Both the position numbers and the translations under genes were made by a program. A stretch of DNA of 64,000 bases from Calditrichota bacterium (lineage in GTDB: Bacteria > Calditrichota > Calditrichia > Calditrichales > J004): the NCBI GenBank assembly GCA_013112635.1, contig JABFGF010000001.1, forward strand, positions 62,001-126,000. The letters are read 5' to 3'. Every line of letters starts with the position of its first letter. Positions within the stretch are counted from its first letter, which is position 1. Under the pieces are notes generated by a model. That model made no database searches. It was not told the origin of the DNA and saw nothing but the letters and a program-made list of their open reading frames with translations. Below are positions 45,049 to 54,814 of this stretch, piece after piece.

Positions 45049-45401
45049 ATTACCTTCTGAATATTTTTAATTAGTGGGAGAATAGTTACGAAGTAAGTTG
45101 TGGGATTGTAATTAAGCTACATTGATTTGCATACAACGGTAGATACGTTAATATAATTCCTTCTAAAACTAATTTTGGTAAAAGAATGCCAAAGCTTTTT
45201 TTTTTATTATCATGATCGTTTATTAATATCTTTGGAATGTTACATAGTTATTAAACCCATTTGAAATTATTAATTGTGTTTGATTCTTATCTACAACCAA
45301 CTTTTATTTAAGTTAACCGGCATTGTCAACGATAATTCATTGAAAATTCATTATTTAAATGAGTTTTTTTAACAAATTTGAAAATGTAGCAGGCTCCCTG
45401 A
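45049..45401. other. Intergenic gap, no gene seen
   Basis: This AT-rich 353-bp region lies between divergent genes (the MFS transporter and the histidine kinase). I find no open frame with a credible start, no tRNA and no obvious stem-terminator. It probably holds the promoters of both genes, but no box can be called with confidence. Confidence 0.6.
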
Positions 45402-46448
45402 ATGAATGATCTTTTTTACCTTGACAGACTTGATGACTGGTTAGATGGAATGAATACGAAAGAATTGAAAGAATTAGATTACAAATATCTTGGTGATACC
45501 CAGGTTCAACTTGGACATTACGAAGAAATTTATGAAAAGGGTCTTGATTTAATTCAAAGTGAAAAAGAGCCCAAAAAGCTACTTTTAAAGGTGCTTGATG
45601 AATACACAACCCGTTTTGCAGACCTGCCAAACTTCGATTCAGATTTACTGAACAATGGGTTTGATGATGAAACAAAAGAAAAACTAAAATCTTTGGTTTT
45701 GTTTGGTACCCAGGCTGCACTGATCAAAGAAAATTCAAGAATCCAACAAAACCTGCGAACTGTTAATCAAAATTATCGTGATCTTTTAAGTGTGATAACC
45801 CATGAGTTTAAAAACTCTCTGACATCCATTTATGGCTATAACCGCATAATAGATAAACGAATTTCTGAAGGGCGAACGGATGATTTAAAAGATATAACCG
45901 GCAATGTTGACAGGCTTTCAAAAAAACTCTTTAGTCTGATTGAAACTTTGCTAAACATGTCTTTGATCGAACAGGAAAAACTAATTGCTGAAAAAAGTGA
46001 ATATAAATTATTAAAAGATGTTGTTGATCCGCTTGTAAGGGAACTTGAATTTCAATTGCATGAAAAAGGTATGGTGATTGAAGTTATCTCAAAAGAAGAT
46101 GATGTTCTTTTAAATGGCGACCCGGCTTTATTGCAAGTTGCATTGCGCAATTTAGCTGTAAATGCTATTCAATATGGATTCGAAAAAACGGATATTGAAA
46201 TCAGATTAGAAAAAGTTCGTGACCGTGTGCTGATTGAGGTTTTCAATAAAGGGCAAGGATTGGAAAAAAAGCACCTGAGCCATATCTTTGAAAAATTTTC
46301 TCGTTTTCATACAAAATACAGACAAACAAATGTTGGGATTGGGTTATTCACTGTAAAACATATTATTGAACTCCACGATGGCTCGATCGTTGCTGAGTCC
46401 AAACAAGGTGAATGGATGCGTTTTTTGATCAATCTCCCTATAAATTAA
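45402..46448 (+). CDS. Soluble sensor histidine kinase
   Basis: This 348-residue kinase has no transmembrane helix. The N-terminal 115 residues have no recognised domain; HisKA follows with H134 in VITHEFKNSLTSIYGY, then HATPase_c with N-box NLAVNAIQYG, the G1-like FNKGQGL (Asn in place of the usual Asp) and G2 VGIGLFTVKHII. The Asn in G1 may weaken ATP binding. It is followed 17 bp later by an RsbW-like ATPase, with no response regulator nearby. The sensed signal and partner are unknown. Confidence 0.9.
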   Translation: MNDLFYLDRLDDWLDGMNTKELKELDYKYLGDTQVQLGHYEEIYEKGLDLIQSEKEPKKLLLKVLDEYTTRFADLPNFDSDLLNNGFDDETKEKLKSLVLFGTQAALIKENSRIQQNLRTVNQNYRDLLSVITHEFKNSLTSIYGYNRIIDKRISEGRTDDLKDITGNVDRLSKKLFSLIETLLNMSLIEQEKLIAEKSEYKLLKDVVDPLVRELEFQLHEKGMVIEVISKEDDVLLNGDPALLQVALRNLAVNAIQYGFEKTDIEIRLEKVRDRVLIEVFNKGQGLEKKHLSHIFEKFSRFHTKYRQTNVGIGLFTVKHIIELHDGSIVAESKQGEWMRFLINLPIN

Positions 46449-46465
46449 AATAAAGAGAAGACATT

Positions 46466-47017
46466 ATGAACGATATACTTCGCTTTCACCTACCATGTAA
46501 AATTGAATACACTAAACTTGTAGAAGACTTCATCAAAATATCTGCATCGTATTTGCATCCTCAAGGATCACAGGATTTTACTTCAAAACTATGTACGGTA
46601 ATGAATGAAGTTTTTGTGAACATTATTGAACACACAAATACAGCTGAAGAGAATGAAATTGTTCGATTCCAATTTGAAATAGGTCTAAAATATTTCTCAA
46701 TATCAATTTATGATTATGGCCCGGGTTTTAAAGCAAATGACCATTTGCCACCTTACCCAAAAGAATGCATAGGCCAAAAGTATAAACTGCGTGATGTTTT
46801 AGATGGAACTGTTTATTATACGGTGACAGATCCTTTTTCAATTTCTTTTTCGTTTATTGAAAAAGATGATGTTCAATTGGATGATCTGGCGGTTTTAGAT
46901 AAAGTAAACGATAATGGTTTGGGAATGTCACTGGTAACCAAGTTAATGGATACGGTTACTTACTCTTATATCGGGAATGGAAAATTTGACTGGAAGCTAG
47001 TTAAAAAATTAGAATAA
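46466..47017 (+). CDS. RsbW-like ATP-binding protein
   Basis: This 183-residue GHKL-fold protein shows the N-box MNEVFVNIIEHTN (about 50-62), G1 YDYGPGF (about 89-95) and G2 GLGMSLVTKLMDTVTY (about 152-167). It resembles anti-sigma factor serine kinases that phosphorylate STAS antagonists. The pairing with the soluble histidine kinase suggests a joint signalling unit, but no STAS protein or sigma factor lies adjacent. It ends at a strong terminator. Confidence 0.88.
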   Translation: MNDILRFHLPCKIEYTKLVEDFIKISASYLHPQGSQDFTSKLCTVMNEVFVNIIEHTNTAEENEIVRFQFEIGLKYFSISIYDYGPGFKANDHLPPYPKECIGQKYKLRDVLDGTVYYTVTDPFSISFSFIEKDDVQLDDLAVLDKVNDNGLGMSLVTKLMDTVTYSYIGNGKFDWKLVKKLE

Positions 47018-47024
47018 GTTTAAA

Positions 47025-47053
47025 AAAAGCCCCGATTGTTCGGGGCTTTTTAG
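47025..47053. terminator. Rho-independent terminator
   Basis: The stem AAAAGCCCCG (47025-47034) pairs with CGGGGCTTTT (47041-47050) around ATTGTT. It serves the kinase operon and, on the minus strand, the long peptidase gene. Confidence 0.93.
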
Positions 47054-47081
47054 TTTGAAATGATTGGATAAATAAAACAGT

Positions 47082-50000
47082 CTATCTCGCACCCAACACA
47101 ATTTGTGTTTTGTATTCTTTCCCATCTCTTAAATAAGTTAAGTCTGCCTTATCTCCCGGTTTAAAATTCCTTAATGCATTTGAATACTCTTTTAAATTTT
47201 TGAATTTATATTCATCAAGCTGGATAATTACATCACCTTTTTTTAGACCGGCTTTGGCAGCGGGAGAGTCATCAGAGAGTGCTGCAATTTTCACTCCTTC
47301 TCCTGCAAATGCAAAATCAGGCATACTTCCTGTAGTAGCTCTTTTTCCACCTTCACTTTGAGGTCTTCGTGGTTTATCATCAGATGTCCTGGCTTTGCCA
47401 GTAAACGGCATAGGTTTATCCCTGTCCGCTAAATGTAAAATGCTTTCACGAACAAAGGTTGCAACTTTAACCATACCGGGAGCATCAATTTTATCAACGT
47501 CATCTCCGGGGCGGTGATAGTCACTGTGAGGTCCGGAGAAAAACTGTACAGCAGGAATCCCGGCTTCAAAAAAACTAACCTGGTCACTGGCATCTAAATC
47601 CTGTGTTACTATTTCCGATTCAACGCCGGTTACATAACTTGTCCCCATAAAAATAAATCTCCACTCACGGGCCGTTGAAGAATTAATAACCATTAATTTA
47701 TTTTTACCCAGACGTCCAACCGTATCCAAATTTAAAACACCCATAATCTTTTTAGCAGGAAAGCCTTTCATGTTTTTTACATAGTATCGGGAGCCCATCA
47801 ATCCGCTTTCTTCAGCTGTGAAAGCCACAAAAATTACAGTACGTTGTGGTTTAAAAGTTTTACCTAGCAAGTTTGCCAATTCCATCATAACAGCAACACC
47901 GCTGGCATTATCATCAGCGCCATTATGGATTTTGCCTTCATTTCCCTGGCGCACATCCGGCCAACCCAAACCCAAATGATCATAATGGGCACTTACAATC
48001 ACAGATTCACCGGCATAATCCTTATTAATGCCCGGAATAATTCCAATCACATTTTTTACGGAAGCCTTATTGCCTTTTGCGTCAACAACTTCCTGCCATT
48101 GCTGGAAAAATGAGCCATCATCAGCACCGGGTTTCAATCCAGCTTTTTGGAATTGAGTCATTATATAATCAGCGGCTTTATCACTTCCTGCAGAACCGGG
48201 CGCACGTCCTTCCAGCTCATCACTCGCAAGATAAGTGACATATTCAAGCATCCTGTCAGCTGAAAAAACAGGCGCTAATTTTGCCAAGGCTTGCCGTTTT
48301 GGTAATGTGGAATGTATTTCCTGATTTTTATCGGCCAAAGAAACCATGAGTGGTGAATGAACCGCTGGCCACTGGCCCTTTGCAATATTGCTGGGTTCAT
48401 CACCTTCAAAAGCAAGGTAGCTGTATTTGCCATAGTGAGGTAATTTTCTTGCTAAACCTGCTCCCGCATCTTTGTTGCCTATTGTAAGCCAAACCAGCAC
48501 AGAATTAGGGTTTTTCGGATGACGTGTTGAAACAATAAAGCTGTTGTTGGTTTTGCTTAAAGTTGTTTTTCCCAGCCGAATGCTTTCCTTTTTAACTTCA
48601 ATATCAAAATCTTTAAAACCGTTTTTAATAGTTTTAAAATAGCTGTTGTTTTCTCCAAATACCCATACTGCCTGGTCTTCAGGAATTTCATCTAATTCAC
48701 TATCAAGCATTATGGTTGATTGTTTTGTAGGATCTTTTGCCCATATTTCAGCAAGCTGTTTGTATTGGGTTTGTTTTTCTTTAGAAGCTTTAGAAGGTAA
48801 TAAAAATAATATTTTCTCAGAGCCAAAAACCTTGGAGAGAGCAGGTGGTATTTCGCTAAAATGAAGTTTTCTAAAAATGTTGAATTGCGGATCTACCTGA
48901 ACCTTAAGAGGTTCTTTCTCAAAAGACAATTCAATATTTTGCCGCTTACTGTTCATTTTAATTGTTTCGATTTTTGATTCATCTGCAAAGGATATGGCAA
49001 CAGGAATATTTAAATTATAAGCATCGTCTTTGTGGATTTGATTTAGCGTAAATTGCAGTTTATAGAATTTTGTAGGTTTTGTTACCTTCACATCAGTCAG
49101 TTTTAATTCCGGTGCGCCAACACGGTCTACCCATTGCTTAAAAAATGGTTTTAAATCTTTGCCGCTAACATCTTCAAAAGCAATGCGAATATCATCAAAT
49201 GATGCACGTTTAAATTTTAGTTCACGATAAAATTTTTGGAAAGCTCTGATAAAATTCTCGTCACCAACTTCCATGCGCAACATATCCCAGGTCATAGACG
49301 ATTTACCATAACCAACCGCTTCAGATGAAGAGCTTGTTCGCGAGATAAAGCTACTCAATGCAAAATCATTTTCCGGTTTAACATAGTCAGTATATTTTTG
49401 GAGGATTGACCGGCGATAAGAATCACCTTGTCCGCGTTGTTCTTTGATCAGATGATCGGCCATATAAGCTGTAAGGCCTTCACACCAATTGCCATTGTCA
49501 AAATCCACATAAGCGCTGTTGCCCCACCAATTGTGCAAAAGTTCGTGCGGGTAAGAAGAGTGAAGAATAAAAGGGAAACGGATAATTTGTTCGCCAAGCA
49601 AGGTGAAAGAAGGCATGCCGTAGCCTGTTGCCCAGAAATTTTCAACCAATGCAAATTTTGAAAATGGATAAGGGCCTACAAGGTTGCGGTACATCTCCAA
49701 ATATTGGGCGGTTGTTTCAAGATATTTATTGGCCATTGTTTCGTCTGGCGTCCTCAAAAAGGCCATTACTTCCACTGTTCCGGCAGAAAATGAATATTCG
49801 TGGAATTGCGCTGCAATCAGGAAAACCTCTTCCATTAGTTCAGGAGATTCCCAGCGGGTGATTTGCCGGCCATTTTTAACCTCGTGTAATGTGCGGTTGC
49901 CCTGACTGACAACATCCCAACCTTCAGGAACGCTGGTTGTCATATCAAAGGTGATAAGCTTATCATTAAACCATGGCACCCAATAGGTTGACCCTGAAAG

Positions 50001-50468
50001 ATACGCACCGCGCTCTTCAATTAACCCTGGTGTTTGGCTAAAACCACGGGCATATTCTTCGCCAAGCTGCTCAATGGGATGATTGATTTTGCCGCTAAAC
50101 TTTAGGGTAATTTCAAGATCGCCTTTCGCTTTGCTGTCAAAGGAAACAGCATATTTGTTTTGAGATATGGACGACGAAGACTCAAAATCCTCTTTGTCCA
50201 TGCCAAAGTCTTCACCCTTAATTTCACTTTTTTCCAAGCTGATTGAAACGCCGGGTGTGATGGACTCAACCTTCAAATCACTGGTTAGTAAAAAGTGCAA
50301 ATTTGCATTGATCTGGTCTGCAGGAATAGTGATTTTATCGGTTGCTTCAATAAAGCTGGTAGCGGGATCAACCGTAGCCTCAATTTTATGATGAATGGCA
50401 TTTGGTCCGGCAAAGGCAAATCCGACCACAATAAAAACTAAAAAGAATGAGGAAATTTTTGAAAACAT
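47082..50468 (-). CDS. M1-M28-PDZ fusion peptidase
   Basis: This 1128-residue exported protein has a signal peptide (ISSFFLVFIVVGFAFA). An M1-type metallopeptidase half carries HELLHNWWGN at residues 308-317 and the Glu ligand in WCEGLTAYMADHL. An M28-type domain then has the ligands SAHYDHLG (H828), HNGADDNASG, FTAEESGLMGS and HSDYHRPGDD, and a PDZ domain (about 1045-1125) with SDDSPAAKAGLKKGDVIIQLDEY closes the protein. Both active sites look complete. One chain would combine two zinc aminopeptidase activities for periplasmic peptide degradation. The PDZ may bind C-termini or regulate. Confidence 0.94.
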   Translation of the reverse strand: MFSKISSFFLVFIVVGFAFAGPNAIHHKIEATVDPATSFIEATDKITIPADQINANLHFLLTSDLKVESITPGVSISLEKSEIKGEDFGMDKEDFESSSSISQNKYAVSFDSKAKGDLEITLKFSGKINHPIEQLGEEYARGFSQTPGLIEERGAYLSGSTYWVPWFNDKLITFDMTTSVPEGWDVVSQGNRTLHEVKNGRQITRWESPELMEEVFLIAAQFHEYSFSAGTVEVMAFLRTPDETMANKYLETTAQYLEMYRNLVGPYPFSKFALVENFWATGYGMPSFTLLGEQIIRFPFILHSSYPHELLHNWWGNSAYVDFDNGNWCEGLTAYMADHLIKEQRGQGDSYRRSILQKYTDYVKPENDFALSSFISRTSSSSEAVGYGKSSMTWDMLRMEVGDENFIRAFQKFYRELKFKRASFDDIRIAFEDVSGKDLKPFFKQWVDRVGAPELKLTDVKVTKPTKFYKLQFTLNQIHKDDAYNLNIPVAISFADESKIETIKMNSKRQNIELSFEKEPLKVQVDPQFNIFRKLHFSEIPPALSKVFGSEKILFLLPSKASKEKQTQYKQLAEIWAKDPTKQSTIMLDSELDEIPEDQAVWVFGENNSYFKTIKNGFKDFDIEVKKESIRLGKTTLSKTNNSFIVSTRHPKNPNSVLVWLTIGNKDAGAGLARKLPHYGKYSYLAFEGDEPSNIAKGQWPAVHSPLMVSLADKNQEIHSTLPKRQALAKLAPVFSADRMLEYVTYLASDELEGRAPGSAGSDKAADYIMTQFQKAGLKPGADDGSFFQQWQEVVDAKGNKASVKNVIGIIPGINKDYAGESVIVSAHYDHLGLGWPDVRQGNEGKIHNGADDNASGVAVMMELANLLGKTFKPQRTVIFVAFTAEESGLMGSRYYVKNMKGFPAKKIMGVLNLDTVGRLGKNKLMVINSSTAREWRFIFMGTSYVTGVESEIVTQDLDASDQVSFFEAGIPAVQFFSGPHSDYHRPGDDVDKIDAPGMVKVATFVRESILHLADRDKPMPFTGKARTSDDKPRRPQSEGGKRATTGSMPDFAFAGEGVKIAALSDDSPAAKAGLKKGDVIIQLDEYKFKNLKEYSNALRNFKPGDKADLTYLRDGKEYKTQIVLGAR

Positions 50469-50483
50469 TTTTTTCTCCGATAA

Positions 50484-50795
50484 TCAATGGTTTTTTTTAT
50501 AGATAATAATTCCCACTCTCTCGATATGATCTAAAACGTTTTGATCTTTAATGTTCTTATGGATCAGGAAATCGTAAGAATATGGATAACCAAGCTTTTC
50601 AAGTTTCCAAATTAGGTCAAGCTGGTCATTAAGCTTAACTTCTGGACCATACAAGGCAAGATCAATATCCGAGCCTTCTTGATATGTATCCATTGCCCTC
50701 GATCCAAAAATAACAACTTTTTCAAAACGTGGGTTTTGGCTGATAAGAAGTATAAGTTTGTCAAAAGCATATTTAGCAATTCCAAAAGTTTTCAT
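50484..50795 (-). CDS. MNT nucleotidyltransferase antitoxin
   Basis: This 103-residue minimal nucleotidyltransferase has the motif GSx10DxD: Gly31-Ser32 in FGSRAMDTYQEGSDIDLALYG with Asp43 and Asp45. In HEPN/MNT systems this antitoxin transfers AMP to a Tyr of the toxin to silence it. It begins one base after the HEPN gene stop. The whole pair sits between two peptidase genes and looks like an inserted module. Confidence 0.93.
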   Translation of the reverse strand: MKTFGIAKYAFDKLILLISQNPRFEKVVIFGSRAMDTYQEGSDIDLALYGPEVKLNDQLDLIWKLEKLGYPYSYDFLIHKNIKDQNVLDHIERVGIIIYKKNH

Positions 50796-50796
50796 T

Positions 50797-51213
50797 TTAT
50801 TTACTTTTTAGCTTAATGAGATTATCTTCTAATCTTTTAAATAGAAGATAATAGTTTTCAACAACTTCTTCAGCAATTGCCTCTGCAGTTCTACTATCAT
50901 AGGTATGAGATGTTAGCTCTCGACTTTTTTTTAGTCTTCTCCACCCTTCAGCATCTTCTATCAAACCATCTTTGAAAGCCTGGTCTAAGACAGGTCCGGG
51001 GCCAGTAATGCCAATATATTCTTGATGTTTAAACAAATCCTGAAGTGTTTTCCACGCGAGTTCATATGTATATTCAAAACGCTGGATTAGACCTTCTACT
51101 TCAAGTTCTGTAAGCTCCTCAAGCTTTAATTTTTCTACAACTTCAGATATCTTATTTACTGCTTTTTGATAGTTGGAAAAACGTTGTTCCCAGCGAATAT
51201 CCTTATCACCCAT
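50797..51213 (-). CDS. HEPN toxin (HI0074-type)
   Basis: This 138-residue all-helical HEPN protein has the RNase motif RX4HXY intact: Arg98-x4-His103-x-Tyr105 in KSRELTSHTYD. Tyr105 is the expected target of AMPylation by the partner. The gene precedes the MNT antitoxin by 1 bp on the minus strand. Similar proteins were earlier called nucleotidyltransferase substrate-binding proteins. It acts as a toxin RNase when not modified, per the family. Confidence 0.93.
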   Translation of the reverse strand: MGDKDIRWEQRFSNYQKAVNKISEVVEKLKLEELTELEVEGLIQRFEYTYELAWKTLQDLFKHQEYIGITGPGPVLDQAFKDGLIEDAEGWRRLKKSRELTSHTYDSRTAEAIAEEVVENYYLLFKRLEDNLIKLKSK

Positions 51214-51261
51214 ATTTTCCCCGTTGTTTGAATGGAACGTGAGATATTTTAATGATATTTT

Positions 51262-53847
51262 TTACCTAACAATAACCTGAACTGGATTTTCAACTTTCAT
51301 ATATTTTTTAGCTACTGCCATCACATCTTTTAATTTGGTGTTTTTCAATTGATCTAAAAATGTGGCATCATAATTCATGTCATTATTAAAATAGAGCGAT
51401 GTAGCCAAATAATAAGCCTGGTTAACACTGGACAAACGGCGAAACATCATACGGCCCAAATACATGTTAATTGATTTTTGAACATCATTTTCTGTTAGAC
51501 CATCCAGTTTTTCCATTTCAAAAAAGCCTGGATATTGCGGAAGCAGCACATCCACATTTTGCGGTCTCGTACCCTGGTTTATATTAAAAAGTGCTTTATC
51601 GCCTTTTATTTCAATCCCTGCTTTTATACGGTAAGCCATTCCTTGTTTTTCACGGATATCAAAAACAATTTTATCTGACAAAACAAGAGAGAGGGCAGTC
51701 ATGGCAGCTTTATCTGCAGGATCAATTTCTTTTGTAAATCCCCAGAAAAGATAAGATCGTTGGCCATCCATTTTTTCTTCGCTTGTAACAGGTTGATCAA
51801 TCTTTTTTAATTTAGTGGAAAAAACAATTGGCTCGTTTTCAGAAATACTTCCTTTTAAACCTGCAAAAAGTTTTTCAATATTTTCCGGGCTTTCCGGAGA
51901 AACAACAGAAATAATTATATTTCCGGATTGAAAGTATTCCTCTGCATATTTCTGAATATTTTCAAAATCAATTTTATTTGTGTTTTTTTCAAAGGGATTA
52001 TCTTCATAAATCGCTGATTTATATATATTTTCGAACATTTTTTTAGCTTTGTTGCCACCGCCCATCATTGGGTTAGACCGGCTAAATTTGCCAACTGCTT
52101 TTTGGAATTCTTTTTCTGTCGGTTTAAAACCATTCATTTGGCTGTTTAAAAAATTAATAACTCCCGGAATATCGTCGGCCAAGGCTTCAGCGCGGATATA
52201 ACCAAAATCCGGGTGTAAATAAATATTATCCATCGGAAACCATGGATTATCATTTACTTTGTAACTCAAACCAAACTTGGCGCTAATTTTTTGATTTTCA
52301 TCCGATTTGAGCCTTTGGCCAAAACAATCATGCAAAATTTTTGCTGCATCTTTACCATATTTTGAATCGAAGAATGCTTTGTGCTTATATAGGTAATGAA
52401 TGGCCAACAGGTTGCTGGCTTTGTTTTGAACTGTAATCAAAGACAACCCTGATTTTTCATCTTTAAATAGTTTTCGTGTGATCGATTCGGAACTGCCTTG
52501 TTCATCTTTAGGGGCAGGGTTTTGTATAATTGTAATAGGTTTAGAATCTATTTTAAGTCCTTTTAATAGTTCGGCTCCTTCTTTTAATTTTGATCCGCTA
52601 TAGGAAGCGAGCACTGCCTCAATTCCACCTACAGAAAAGGGACGGGCATTATAAATTCCAAACATATGAGGTTTTTCGATATTCTTTAAGAAGCTTGTCC
52701 GTGCACCTGCAACTTGCATATCTATCTCATCCTTGGAAATTGCAAAATCAAATTTAGCTAAATTATTTTGAACAATTTTGGTAAGCGCGTTAAAATCAAC
52801 ATCATCTGTCAGGCTTACTGTAATTTCCAACCAATTGGCGATTGGTGAGTTATGAGTAGAAAAATCGACACTTTTAAATTGATCCTGAAATTTTCCTTTT
52901 ACCGCATCTTCAATCTTTGATTTGTTGTTTTCCAGTGCAACGCCCATCAATTCATAATAATCTGCAAATGCAACGGATGGGATTGGGTAGAGCATTTGAA
53001 ACTGAACATTAGATCCATCAAAAAAACGAAAATACAGATCTTTTTGATTTGTATTTGCCAGCAAATCTTCAAATCCTGTTTTCCATGCTGGGTTTGCATC
53101 GCGTGTTACCAAACCCGGTTTTGCCTTGCCGTAAATTTCCTTAACAGAGTTGATCATTTCACTACTTTTAAAATTACCAACCACACTCAAAATCATATTA
53201 TTGGGCACATAATTGTTTTTATAAAAATCATTTACTTCATCGCGGGACATTCCCTCAATCGTAGCATAAGTACCCAATGTTGGTAAAGAAAGGGCATGGC
53301 CGGGATAAAGAATGGCGTTGGTGTTTCGTTCCAACTGCTCGCGTGCTTCTGCCAAAGATTTTGATATCTCTTCCAGCACAATTCCTTTTTCTTTCTCAAA
53401 TTTTTCATCAGGCAAAATTGAATTAAACAACATATCTGCCTGGATTTCCATCCCTTTAATAATATGTTCTGAAGGCGTGACCATCATATAGTTTGTATAA
53501 TAATCTGAGGTATTTGCATTATTATAGCCGCCAATACGGTCAGCATCATCGTATAATTCTTTTTGTTTGCGTGTTGTTGTGCCATTAAAAAGCAGGTGTT
53601 CAAGCATATGGCTCATTCCGCTGGTTGCAAAAGTTTCATAAGCTGATCCAACCTTTACTACCACATTGGCGCCAATCATTGGCAGGGCAGGGTTTTCGAT
53701 AAGCAGAACCTGCATCCCGTTATCTAATAAATGGATTGAAACACCGTCCGGCAGTGTATTTATTTTGGAATGATTTTTATTTTGTGCATTTAGGAAACTG
53801 GCCGGTATAAGCACTAAACAAAGAAGAATGACAAGTTTGCGGTTCAT
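51262..53847 (-). CDS. M16-family zinc protease
   Basis: This protein has about 861 residues, counted from the ATG at 53847 behind AGGAG; an ATG at 53862 adds five residues. It has a signal peptide (LVILLCLVLIPASFLNAQ). The inverted zinc motif HMLEH lies at about residues 80-84, followed by EKEKGIVLEEISKSLAEA with the third ligand Glu. A second, inactive M16 half follows with RSNPMMGGGN-type and ISVVSPESPE elements, as in pitrilysin-like enzymes. It would clear peptides in the periplasm. Confidence 0.94.
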   Translation of the reverse strand: MNRKLVILLCLVLIPASFLNAQNKNHSKINTLPDGVSIHLLDNGMQVLLIENPALPMIGANVVVKVGSAYETFATSGMSHMLEHLLFNGTTTRKQKELYDDADRIGGYNNANTSDYYTNYMMVTPSEHIIKGMEIQADMLFNSILPDEKFEKEKGIVLEEISKSLAEAREQLERNTNAILYPGHALSLPTLGTYATIEGMSRDEVNDFYKNNYVPNNMILSVVGNFKSSEMINSVKEIYGKAKPGLVTRDANPAWKTGFEDLLANTNQKDLYFRFFDGSNVQFQMLYPIPSVAFADYYELMGVALENNKSKIEDAVKGKFQDQFKSVDFSTHNSPIANWLEITVSLTDDVDFNALTKIVQNNLAKFDFAISKDEIDMQVAGARTSFLKNIEKPHMFGIYNARPFSVGGIEAVLASYSGSKLKEGAELLKGLKIDSKPITIIQNPAPKDEQGSSESITRKLFKDEKSGLSLITVQNKASNLLAIHYLYKHKAFFDSKYGKDAAKILHDCFGQRLKSDENQKISAKFGLSYKVNDNPWFPMDNIYLHPDFGYIRAEALADDIPGVINFLNSQMNGFKPTEKEFQKAVGKFSRSNPMMGGGNKAKKMFENIYKSAIYEDNPFEKNTNKIDFENIQKYAEEYFQSGNIIISVVSPESPENIEKLFAGLKGSISENEPIVFSTKLKKIDQPVTSEEKMDGQRSYLFWGFTKEIDPADKAAMTALSLVLSDKIVFDIREKQGMAYRIKAGIEIKGDKALFNINQGTRPQNVDVLLPQYPGFFEMEKLDGLTENDVQKSINMYLGRMMFRRLSSVNQAYYLATSLYFNNDMNYDATFLDQLKNTKLKDVMAVAKKYMKVENPVQVIVR

Positions 53848-54073
53848 GGAATGCTCCTGCATTATAAAACTATTCTGAAATTTTTATGAAAATTGTTTAG
53901 ATATATTTTTTTGAAATTTTTGAGTTAGTTTAGAGTTGTAAATATACCTATAAGTCTTTTAAAGTTCGAAATAAATTAATTTCAAATCAAAAAATTAAAT
54001 TGTATTTAAAACATGTTTTTCTATAATTTCCACAACTTGTATTAATCACTATCAACAATCAAAAATATTAGCG

Positions 54074-54778
54074 ATGCAAATTGATGTTTTAGCATTTGGT
54101 GCACACCCTGATGATGTGGAACTCTTCTGCTCCGGGCTTTTGATAAAATTAAAATCTCAAGGCCACTCTATTGGAGTAATTGATCTAACCCGTGGAGAAT
54201 TAAGTACACGTGGTACAGTTGAACTCCGATCAAAAGAGGCACAGGAAGCTTCAACTATTTTAAATCTTGATATTCGTGAAAATGCCGGTTTGAGTGATGG
54301 TGATATAATAGTTGATTTGGAAAGTAAAAAGCAGGTTATTGAAATAATACGGAAATATCGGCCTAAAATAGTTTTAGCGCCATATTGGGAAGACCGTCAT
54401 CCGGATCACATTTCTGCATCACAACTGGTCAGTGCTTCTTTTTTTTATAGCGGATTGACAAAGATAAAAACGGAATATGAAGCATATCGCCCCAATAATT
54501 TGATATATTATTTTCATCATGAAGTGGCAAAGCCTTCATTTATTGTTGATATTAGTACTGAATTTAAAAACAAATTACAAGCTGTGAACGCTTACAAAAG
54601 CCAGTTTTTTAATTCATCATCGGATGAGCCAGAAACTTATATAAGTAGCCCTGAATTTATTGAATCTGTAAAAAACAGGGCAAAATACTTTGGGTTTCAA
54701 ATTGGGGTTGAATATGGTGAGCCTTTTTTTGTAAAATCAGCTATAAAATTAGATAACATAATAGAAATTTTTGCGTAA
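54074..54778 (+). CDS. bshB1: BshB1, bacillithiol biosynthesis deacetylase
   Basis: This 234-residue PIG-L family zinc deacetylase has AFGAHPDDVELFCSGLL (zinc ligands His and Asp), DLTRGELSTRGTVELR, APYWEDRHPDHISAS and the C-terminal YKSQFFNSSSDEPETYISSPEF, all characteristic of BshB1. It removes the acetyl from GlcNAc-malate during bacillithiol synthesis. It is part of a + strand run with the unknown gene and xerD. BshA and BshC are not in the window. Confidence 0.95.
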   Translation: MQIDVLAFGAHPDDVELFCSGLLIKLKSQGHSIGVIDLTRGELSTRGTVELRSKEAQEASTILNLDIRENAGLSDGDIIVDLESKKQVIEIIRKYRPKIVLAPYWEDRHPDHISASQLVSASFFYSGLTKIKTEYEAYRPNNLIYYFHHEVAKPSFIVDISTEFKNKLQAVNAYKSQFFNSSSDEPETYISSPEFIESVKNRAKYFGFQIGVEYGEPFFVKSAIKLDNIIEIFA

Positions 54779-54814
54779 CAGCGCTTGTTCACTTCTTACA
54801 ACTAAAGGATTGAT

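Noticed and set aside
45355-45720. Minus-strand open frame over the histidine kinase start
   Set aside because: It overlaps a well-supported gene and has no domain or RBS.
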